Origin: Dehalococcoidia bacterium | Lineage (GTDB): Bacteria; Chloroflexota; Dehalococcoidia; Dehalococcoidales; JAUVZE01 | Direction of reading: 5' to 3' | NCBI GenBank assembly: GCA_030602665.1 | Contig: JAUVZE010000067.1 | Coordinates: forward strand, 1 to 6,193 | DNA length: 6,193 bases | Part shown: in pieces, positions 1 through 4,038 of the stretch | Numbering within the stretch: position 1 is the stretch's first letter | Layout of the letters: each line of letters begins with the position of its first letter | Translations under genes and position numbers: made by a program | Notes under the pieces: model-generated | Database searches by the model: none | What the model saw: the letters and a program-made list of their open reading frames with translations, nothing else | What the model was told of the DNA's origin: nothing

Positions 1-1122
1 TTCTTTGAGAAGCTCCTTCGCTGCCCCCAGTGCCAGTCAGTCAATCTGAGACCAAGCACCCATTGTCCTAGATGTACTTCAGGAAATATTGCCCGGGGCA
101 GAATCCTGGAGCACTTTGTCTGTAAACATGTGGGTCTTGAAGATGAGTATGTAGCTAAAGGTAGATATGTATGTCCTGAGTGCAAGCAGGAGCTACGGAC
201 TATCGGTAGTGATTACCAGAGCCTGGGACTGTTATACAAGTGCCGTGAGTGCGATAATGTATTTAATCAGCCGATGATAAAATGGAGCTGTCTGAAATGT
301 TCCTCGCTGACGGCTCAGGATAAAATTACCGAGATAAATATCTATTCGTATAGCTTCAACGAGGAAAGGAGGAGTTGGCTGGAGTTTGAACTCAAGCCCA
401 AGCGACAACTCATAGACTTCTTGAAGCAACGCGGCTACGAAGTAATTGAAAACGCCACCGTGAAGGGCAGGTCAGGGGCTGAGCATAAGATAGATATACT
501 GGCTACCAGGGATGATAGCGTGGTTACCTATAATATTGCCATCGGTGTTAAGGTGGCTGGAGATGAGGTTGGGCTAAATGACATATTTGACTTTGATGAT
601 ACAGCCTATGACAGCGGTATTCACGATAAAGTCCTGGTGGTCGTTCCGGGATTGCACCGGGAAGCCGAGAAATTCGCCAGCCTGCAGCGGATAAAGGTAC
701 TAGAGGTCAGGGACCTGGAGACGGTATTGGCTAGCGCTGTTTCTAAGCCAAACGAGGAGATAAAAAAGGAGCCCTTTGAGTTCAAATCCAAATCACAACT
801 CATAGAGTACTTAAAGAAACTTGGCTATCAAGTAGAGGAGAACGCTGAGGTTCAAGGCAGGTCAGGGGCTAAGCATAACCTAGACATACTGGCTACCAGG
901 GATGATGGCATCGTTACTCATCATATCGCTTTCGGCGTTGAGGTAGCGGAAAAGGCAGTAGAGCTGGATAAGGTATTTGATTTTGATGATAAGGCTTATG
1001 ATATTGGCATTCTAGATAAGGTCTTTATTGCCATCCCTGGTCTTAGTCAGGAAGCCAGACAATTTGCCCAAAGGCAGAGAATCAGGGTCTTTGAGGTTGA
1101 GGAACTGGAGCCGTCTGGCTAA
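1..1122 (+). CDS. Zinc-ribbon (TackOD1-like) protein with two tandem Mrr-like nuclease-fold domains, 5' partial
   Basis: The frame is open from base 1 to the TAA at 1120, giving 373 residues with the N-terminus outside the window. The GTG at 130 lies inside a zinc-knuckle region and is not a likely start. Cysteine pairs are seen at C8/C11, C22/C25, C58/C61, C81/C84 and C97/C100, plus C41-x-H43. Together with the GxDYxxxG stretch near residue 70 this resembles the TackOD1 output domain, known from Thaumarchaeota and fused to signalling proteins. Residues 129-243 and 259-373 are two copies of one domain: a short helix (QLIxxL), then GRSGAxH, (I/L)DILATRDD and a GV(K/E)VA strand, resembling Mrr/PD-(D/E)XK endonucleases. 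The usual E/Q-x-K is G182-V-K184 in copy 1 and G312-V-E314 in copy 2, so cleavage activity is doubtful. I infer a metal-stabilised nucleic-acid-binding or signal-output protein. Domain architecture is fairly sure, function unknown. hicB follows after 2 bases and may be co-transcribed. Confidence 0.75.
   Translation, partial: FFEKLLRCPQCQSVNLRPSTHCPRCTSGNIARGRILEHFVCKHVGLEDEYVAKGRYVCPECKQELRTIGSDYQSLGLLYKCRECDNVFNQPMIKWSCLKCSSLTAQDKITEINIYSYSFNEERRSWLEFELKPKRQLIDFLKQRGYEVIENATVKGRSGAEHKIDILATRDDSVVTYNIAIGVKVAGDEVGLNDIFDFDDTAYDSGIHDKVLVVVPGLHREAEKFASLQRIKVLEVRDLETVLASAVSKPNEEIKKEPFEFKSKSQLIEYLKKLGYQVEENAEVQGRSGAKHNLDILATRDDGIVTHHIAFGVEVAEKAVELDKVFDFDDKAYDIGILDKVFIAIPGLSQEARQFAQRQRIRVFEVEELEPSG
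385..1119 (+). repeat. Internal gene duplication: two copies of the nuclease-like domain
   Basis: Bases 385-729 and 775-1119 encode 115-residue copies that align without gaps at an offset of 390 bases (130 residues). More than half of the residues are identical. Nucleotide identity is also high over short blocks, for example the stretch coding for LDILATRDD (around 493-513 and 883-903). This points to a tandem duplication within the gene rather than convergence. The two copies differ at the putative catalytic lysine (K184 against E314). Confidence 0.85.
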
Positions 1123-1124
1123 GA

Positions 1125-1373
1125 ATGAAAAATATGGCTAAATATGTTTTACCTTTAGAGATTCAAGCTCTAGAAGAAGGTGGTTATCTTGCCACAAGCC
1201 CTGCTCTCCCCGGTTTTCTGGTTCAGGCCAAAACAGTGGAGGAGGTGCTGCGTCTGGCACCAGATATTGCCCAGTCCCTGATTGAGGCGATGCGGGAGAA
1301 AGGTATTCCGCTTCCCCAAGCATTGCAATCCGTTGAGCCACCCTTTCACGCTGAACTCCTTATACCAGTATGA
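1125..1373 (+). CDS. hicB: HicB-family antitoxin
   Basis: This 82-residue protein has the HicB partial RNase-H-like fold signature: an early strand (YVLPLEIQALEEGGYLA), then TSPALPGF, then a helix after QAKTVEEVL, and a helix ending EAMREKGIPLP. HicB antitoxins bind and neutralise the HicA mRNA-interferase toxin and usually repress their own operon. No separate C-terminal DNA-binding domain is visible; the protein ends shortly after the core, as in short HicB versions. The ATG at 1125 lies 2 bases after the upstream stop. A second in-frame ATG at 1134 (MAKYVLPL) is equally plausible, because only a weak GGAG at 1107 precedes the first. Translation is probably coupled to the upstream gene. The stop overlaps the hicA start as ATGA, the normal arrangement for a two-gene module, but that hicA is broken. 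Confidence 0.85.
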   Translation: MKNMAKYVLPLEIQALEEGGYLATSPALPGFLVQAKTVEEVLRLAPDIAQSLIEAMREKGIPLPQALQSVEPPFHAELLIPV

Positions 1374-1576
1374 CCTACCGCGTGTTGACCAGGAAGCTTC
1401 GCAAGCTGGGCTGCGAGTTTGCCTGACAAGGGCCCGGCTCCCATGAAATTTGGTAGAACCCCCTGAACAAACGCTTCACCACCATTCCTAAGGGCAGAGG
1501 CAATATACCTAAAGGCACTTTAGCTGCCATTTTGCGTGACCTTGGTTTTACTCGTAAAGATTTGGATAGTACCTAG
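1370..1576 (+). pseudogene. hicA: Broken hicA toxin gene (two in-frame stop codons)
   Basis: Reading from the ATG at 1370 to the TAG at 1574 gives a 68-codon frame with clear HicA features: an N-terminal RKLRKLGCEFA helix, GPGSHEIW with the expected catalytic histidine (codon 25), NPLNKRFTTIP, and the C-terminal IPKGTLAAILRDLGF helix. It is interrupted by TGA at 1424-1426 (codon 19) and TAG at 1454-1456 (codon 29), with no frameshift. TGA is one transition from CGA, an arginine often seen there. TAG could come from TGG or TAT/TAC. HicA is a small double-stranded-RNA-binding-fold mRNA interferase. With only 18 residues before the first stop and the histidine after it, no active toxin should be made. 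Length and frame are otherwise normal, so the decay looks recent. Confidence 0.85.
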
Positions 1577-1613
1577 GGGAGTTTTAGAGGGACACTAGCT
1601 CCCCTTTGTCTTT
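1575..1613 (+). terminator. Probable intrinsic terminator after the hicBA block
   Basis: AGGGGAG (1575-1581) pairs with CTCCCCT (1599-1605) in a 7-bp stem with a 17-base loop, followed by TTTGTCTTT. It starts on the stop codon of the broken hicA. The left arm and loop (GGGGAGTTTTAGAGGG) look like a worn copy of the GGGAGTTTAAGAGGGG motif repeated at 2363-2778. The long loop and interrupted T-tract lower confidence. Confidence 0.5.
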
Positions 1614-1678
1614 ATAGAATGTGTCCCTGTAGCAGAGGGATGACAGGAGGGTACAAACTTACCATTACCAACGGCCTA

Positions 1679-1707
1679 TTGACACTACTATAATCATATC
1701 ATATTAT
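1679..1707 (+). promoter_or_regulatory. Sigma-70-type promoter of the prepilin gene
   Basis: A perfect -35 box TTGACA (1679-1684) and a -10 box TATTAT (1702-1707, 5 of 6 to consensus) are separated by exactly 17 bases. The predicted transcription start is near 1714, leaving a 5' leader of about 54 bases. The surrounding DNA is clearly more A+T-rich than the genes. This is the strongest promoter-like sequence I see in the window, and it suits an abundant structural protein. Confidence 0.75.
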
Positions 1708-1728
1708 GAACTTAACTAATCATAAGTT
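1704..1728 (+). promoter_or_regulatory. Overlapping inverted repeats at the prepilin transcription start (possible operator)
   Basis: TTATGA (1704-1709) is inverted as TCATAA (1720-1725), and AACTTA (1709-1714) is inverted as TAAGTT (1723-1728). Both span the predicted start site. An 8-base direct repeat TAATCATA occurs at 1691-1698 and 1717-1724. Placement between the -10 box and the early leader would fit a repressor site. The sequence is A+T-rich, so chance palindromes are possible, and no regulator is identified. Confidence 0.3.
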
Positions 1729-1753
1729 ACCTAAATTAAACCAAATAATGTGG

Positions 1754-1764
1754 AAAGGAGGTGA
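1754..1764 (+). promoter_or_regulatory. Strong Shine-Dalgarno site that fixes the prepilin start
   Basis: AAAGGAGGTGA is an 11-base perfect complement to the usual 16S rRNA 3' end. GGAGG ends 6 bases before the ATG at 1768. This selects 1768 over the in-frame ATGs at 1774 and 1786. Confidence 0.85.
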
Positions 1765-1767
1765 CAA

Positions 1768-2157
1768 ATGAAAATGAGGAAGTTTATGAAGAGGTTTCGC
1801 TATGGGGAGAAGGGCTTCACCCTGATTGAGCTGCTGATAGTGGTGGCCATTCTGGGTATCCTGGCAGTCGTAATTGTGCCTAACTTGGCCGCCTTCTTGG
1901 GCACTGGGACAGTAGCTGCTGCGAATACCGAGGCAGCCAATGTGGAAACGGCGGCCTTGGCCTATTACGCTGACCACGACGCAACCTGGCCTACGACTTC
2001 GGCTGACTTAGGTACTGACTATATCAGTGGCACTATCCAAGGAGTCTATACATTTGACCTTGCCTCTGGGCAGATAGCTAGTGCCACCCCCGGAACTTGG
2101 ACCGGCATTGTGTGGGACTCCGACAAGGATCAGTGGATAAAAGGTACCCCGGCCTAA
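1768..2157 (+). CDS. Type IV prepilin / pseudopilin-like protein
   Basis: The 129-residue protein has a class III (type IV pilin) signal: a basic leader of 16 residues ending GEKG, then FTLIELLIVVAILGILAVVIVPNL. Prepilin peptidase should cut between G16 and F17, giving a mature protein of about 113 residues with N-methylated Phe1 and the conserved Glu5 (E21). The first roughly 28 mature residues form the membrane/assembly helix. The globular part is small, rich in Ala, Thr, Asp and Trp, and has no cysteine, so the disulfide-bonded D-region of classical PilA is absent. The size is also compatible with a minor pilin or a GspG-like pseudopilin. The gene stands alone between its own promoter and terminator. 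TAA is followed directly by an in-frame TAG. It faces the pilT/pilMN operon, whose machine could assemble it. Class of protein sure; exact role (major or minor pilin) open. Confidence 0.9.
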   Translation: MKMRKFMKRFRYGEKGFTLIELLIVVAILGILAVVIVPNLAAFLGTGTVAAANTEAANVETAALAYYADHDATWPTTSADLGTDYISGTIQGVYTFDLASGQIASATPGTWTGIVWDSDKDQWIKGTPA

Positions 2158-2185
2158 TAGCCTGAAGCTTTAATTAAACCAAGTT

Positions 2186-2253
2186 AAAATAGAGAGCTTA
2201 CTGGCGGATGAACTGGTTTCCAGCTCGCCGGTAAGCTTTTCTATTTTTGTTTC
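2186..2253 (+). terminator. Intrinsic terminator of the prepilin gene
   Basis: A long stem forms between AAAATAGA-GAGCTTACTGGCG (from 2186) and the complementary arm CGCC-GGTAAGCT-TTCTATTTT (2226-2247). It has one bulge and one G-U pair, and an inner CTGG/CCAG extension near the loop (2213-2223). TTTTTGTTTC follows. The A-rich left edge could make it work in both directions. Confidence 0.85.
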
Positions 2254-2271
2254 TCAACCTCACCCCCTTAA

Positions 2272-2299
2272 TCCCCCTCTCCTTTGAAGGAGAGGGGGA
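2272..2299. repeat. Perfect 13-bp hairpin (left end of block)
   Basis: TCCCCCTCTCCTT (2272-2284) and AAGGAGAGGGGGA (2287-2299) pair perfectly around TG. Its C-rich/G-rich stem mirrors the hairpin at 2801-2831 near the other end. Confidence 0.85.
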
Positions 2300-2309
2300 G
2301 GTGTAGGTT

Positions 2310-2334
2310 TTTGAAGGGGCTTCGCCCCTTCAAA
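2310..2334. repeat. Perfect 11-bp hairpin
   Basis: TTTGAAGGGGC (2310-2320) and GCCCCTTCAAA (2324-2334) pair perfectly around TTC. The GGGGC-TTC-GCCCC core resembles the cores at 2634-2655 and 2770-2790, but the flanking arms differ. No T-tract follows on the + strand, so it is probably a repeat element and not a terminator. Confidence 0.8.
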
Positions 2335-2392
2335 CTTCCCCTGCTCAATGGCCTCCACCCCAGGGTGTTTAAGAGGGGTTTTCTCCCTGCTT

Positions 2393-2487
2393 TTGAAGAA
2401 ATACTTATCAGGGGAGTTTATTAAGGGTAGCCTAACACGGTTTTGCTCTTCAATAACTATTCCCTCTTGAAGAAATGCTTATCTGGG
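2393..2487 (+). repeat. Imperfect direct repeat
   Basis: TTGAAGAAATACTTATCAGGG (2393-2413, shown as 21 positions with mismatches) recurs at 2467-2487 as TTGAAGAAAT, G, CTTATC, T, GGG, differing at two positions. The units are 74 bases apart and both follow a CCCT-containing stretch. This suggests a partial duplication within the block. Confidence 0.6.
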
Positions 2488-2633
2488 TTATAAATCACTG
2501 GAGTAGCGTAACCGGGGCTTTACTGATATAAGAGTGCCACCAGCTTCAATTGGTGGTATAGGGGAGTTTAAGAGGGGCTAGCGGATAGTTTAGAGGGGCT
2601 AATGCTGATTCAAAAGGGGTTATCAGGGAGTTT

Positions 2634-2661
2634 AAGAGGGGCGTTGGCCCCTCTTTTGTTA
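2634..2661 (+). terminator. Repeat-derived hairpin with T-tract (terminator-like)
   Basis: AAGAGGGGC (2634-2642) and GCCCCTCTT (2647-2655) form a 9-bp stem around GTTG, followed by TTGTTATT. It could stop read-through from the prepilin side. It belongs to the repeat family and is not tied to one gene. Confidence 0.5.
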
Positions 2662-2700
2662 TTCCCCCCCTTTTAAGGAGGTTAAACTAACTGGGTGTCT

Positions 2701-2725
2701 AAGAGGGGCGAAGCCTTTCTTTTTA
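2701..2725 (+). repeat. Repeat hairpin with two G-U pairs, followed by T-tract
   Basis: AAGAGGGGC (2701-2709) and GCCTTTCTT (2713-2721) pair around GAA, with two G-U wobbles where the 2634 copy has G-C. TTTT follows. The wobbles hold only in RNA read from the + strand. Confidence 0.6.
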
Positions 2726-2769
2726 ATATTCCTCTTCTCCGTTGGAGGGGAAATACTAAGGGAGAGTCA

Positions 2770-2790
2770 AAGAGAGGCGAAGCCTCTCTT
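2770..2790. repeat. Repeat hairpin with compensated base change
   Basis: AAGAGAGGC (2770-2778) and GCCTCTCTT (2782-2790) pair perfectly around GAA. Compared with the 2634 hairpin, one G-C pair has become A-T with both arms changed. Confidence 0.75.
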
Positions 2791-2800
2791 ATATAACCAA

Positions 2801-2831
2801 TCCCCCTTCCCCTTATTAAGGGGAAGGGGGA
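2801..2831. repeat. Perfect 14-bp hairpin (right end of block)
   Basis: TCCCCCTTCCCCTT (2801-2814) and AAGGGGAAGGGGGA (2818-2831) pair perfectly around ATT. It is followed by CAAAGGGGGATAGGG and then the right terminal repeat. On the - strand it lies about 115 bases downstream of the pilT stop, and it could mark the 3' end of that operon's mRNA. No clear T-tract supports it as a terminator. Confidence 0.85.
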
Positions 2832-2876
2832 CAAAGGGGGATAGGGTTACTAAATGAGAACAAAAGGGGGTGAGGT

Positions 2877-2943
2877 CAATGAATAATATTCTTGGGCAGG
2901 GGAAAATAGCTGCGACACTCGGGTATAAGGGATTATTTGACTT
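2877..2943. other. Short spacer downstream of pilT with no clear terminator
   Basis: These 67 bases lie between the repeat block and the pilT stop. I see no hairpin with a T-tract on the - strand and no gene. Termination of the pil operon may depend on the repeat hairpins beyond it or on Rho. Confidence 0.5.
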
Positions 2944-4017
2944 TTACACTTTCACTTCTACCCTGCCGATGAGCTTCTCTACTTCCTGGCGGTCATTACA
3001 GTAGGCAAGCAGGGTTTCGCCGTTGATAATTTGTCTAAGATAGAGGTCAACCAGTGCCTCGTCCAGAGAAATCATGCCTATCTCCCGATGAGTACGAATT
3101 ACGTTGGGTAGCTGATAGATTTTGCCCTCACGAATGAGGTTCCTTACTGGTGAATTAGCCAGCATAATCTCTACGGCAGCAATCCTTCCCGGGCGGTCAG
3201 CTCTAGGCACCAGTGTTTGACACAGCACACCAACCAGCAGAGAAGCCAACCGCGTCTGGGACAGGAAGCGTTCATGGGGCGGGAACAAGTCTATCACCCT
3301 CTCTATCGCCTGATAAGCGCTGGGGGCATGACCGGTAGTTAATATCAAGTGCCCGGTCTCGGCTACAGATAGCACCGCCGATGCCGTCTCTAAATCCCGC
3401 ATCTCACCCACCAGAATCACATCCGGGTCCTGCCTCAAGACATGCTTCAGTGCATGGGCAAAGGACAGTGTATCAGTGCCTAACTGCCGCTGGGTTATAG
3501 CACAGTTGAGGCTGGGAAAGATATATTCAATCGGGTCTTCAATGGTAACTATATGGCAACTTCGGTTAGCATTCAAGTGTTGAATCATAGCTGACTGAGT
3601 AGTAGTCTTGCCGCTGCCAGTAGGTCCGGTAACTACTACCAGCCCCCTTGGCTTCAGGGCAAGCTCCTTGCAGATTTGGGGTAGTTCTAGCTCATCTATG
3701 GACGGGATTTTTGGTGGCAACAGGCGCAGGGCAAGGCTGATGGCCCCGCGTTGCTGAGCAGCATTGCACCGCAGACGAGTGCCATCAGATAGGCTATAGG
3801 CAAAATCTAGCTCTAGATGCCGGGTAAAACTCTCCCGTTCCTCGGGCGTGGTTATCTGGAGAAAAGCCTGGCTTATCTCAGTAGGAGTTAACGGTACGGT
3901 ACCATTTACCATCTCCAGGGAGCCATTGACCCGTAGTAATGGCGGGCTAGAAACAACCAGGTGCAAGTCAGAGGCATTGCTTAATTTAGCTGTATGCAAT
4001 AACGCAACAATATCCAT
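2944..4017 (-). CDS. pilT: Type IV pilus retraction ATPase PilT
   Basis: The 357 residues match the normal PilT length. The N-terminal PAS-like domain (1-105) carries ASDLHL and the LRVNG strand. The RecA-like domain follows with Walker A GPTGSGKTT (131-139), Asp box VTIEDPIEY (157-165), Walker B DVILVGEMRD (199-208, catalytic E205) and a His box TGHLILTTGH (221-230). The C-terminal PilT signatures GRIAAVEIM (278-285) and VRNLIREGK (291-299) separate it from the extension ATPase PilB, and there is no PilB/GspE tetracysteine zinc site. PilT forms a cytoplasmic hexamer that depolymerises pili and powers twitching or DNA uptake. The His box has Gly-His-Ala where PilT usually has Leu-His-Thr. The start ATG (4015-4017) follows a good GGGAGG about 5 bases upstream. 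The gene is 21 bases downstream of the PilM-PilN fusion and last in the visible operon. Confidence 0.93.
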   Translation of the reverse strand: MDIVALLHTAKLSNASDLHLVVSSPPLLRVNGSLEMVNGTVPLTPTEISQAFLQITTPEERESFTRHLELDFAYSLSDGTRLRCNAAQQRGAISLALRLLPPKIPSIDELELPQICKELALKPRGLVVVTGPTGSGKTTTQSAMIQHLNANRSCHIVTIEDPIEYIFPSLNCAITQRQLGTDTLSFAHALKHVLRQDPDVILVGEMRDLETASAVLSVAETGHLILTTGHAPSAYQAIERVIDLFPPHERFLSQTRLASLLVGVLCQTLVPRADRPGRIAAVEIMLANSPVRNLIREGKIYQLPNVIRTHREIGMISLDEALVDLYLRQIINGETLLAYCNDRQEVEKLIGRVEVKV

Positions 4018-4038
4018 TTCATCCTCCCTCCATCCCCC

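Larger units (their letters stand above)
2363..2778 (+). repeat. Seven same-direction copies of a GGGAGTTTAAGAGGGG-type motif
   Basis: Copies start at about 2363, 2411, 2561, 2583, 2626, 2693 and 2760, all in the + orientation. The copies at 2561 and 2583 share AGTTTA(A)GAGGGGCTA, nearly in tandem. The last three are spaced 67 bases apart, and each leads into a hairpin. The copies at 2411 and 2626 are both preceded by TTATCA. An eighth, degenerate copy lies outside the block at about 1577. Copies without a downstream complementary arm may be decayed or truncated elements. Confidence 0.7.
2257..2876. repeat. Gene-free block of REP/MITE-like palindromes bounded by 13-base inverted repeats
   Basis: I find no supportable gene here. 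The block starts with ACCTCACCCCCTT (2257-2269) and ends with its exact reverse complement AAGGGGGTGAGGT (2864-2876). Inside each end lies a large perfect hairpin (2272-2299 and 2801-2831). Between these are smaller hairpins and same-direction copies of a GGGAGTTTAAGAGGGG motif. The layout resembles a non-autonomous palindromic element, possibly several nested or merged copies. No transposase gene and no convincing target-site duplication are seen (only CA on both sides). It lies between two convergent transcription units, a common location for REP-type elements. Confidence 0.6.

Noticed and set aside
130..132. GTG as start codon of the first gene
   Set aside because: The frame is open upstream to base 1 and encodes two further CxxC zinc knuckles and the C41 of a C-x-H pair, so the GTG is internal (Val44 of the visible part).
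1370..1576. Recoding (selenocysteine, stop reassignment) to explain the stops in hicA
   Set aside because: Two different stop codons are involved, no selenocysteine element is apparent, and TAA, TAG and TGA are used as normal ends or absent inside the other genes here.
1689..1694. TATAAT as the -10 box of the prepilin promoter
   Set aside because: It is a perfect hexamer but only 4 bases from TTGACA; TATTAT at 1702 has the correct 17-base spacing.
1720..1977. 85-residue - strand reading frame across the prepilin start
   Set aside because: It is a shadow of the prepilin gene and of its promoter region; composition and motifs do not suggest a protein.
2363..2778. CRISPR array
   Set aside because: Repeat copies are short, variable and irregularly spaced (22 to 150 bases), several form terminator-like hairpins, and there are no cas genes.
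2255..2878. Target-site duplication flanking the repeat block
   Set aside because: Only the dinucleotide CA is shared next to the 13-base ends, which is expected by chance.
2158..2943. A hidden small protein gene in the spacer
   Set aside because: No start with a ribosome binding site leads to a frame with protein-like composition on either strand; the sequence is dominated by repeats.
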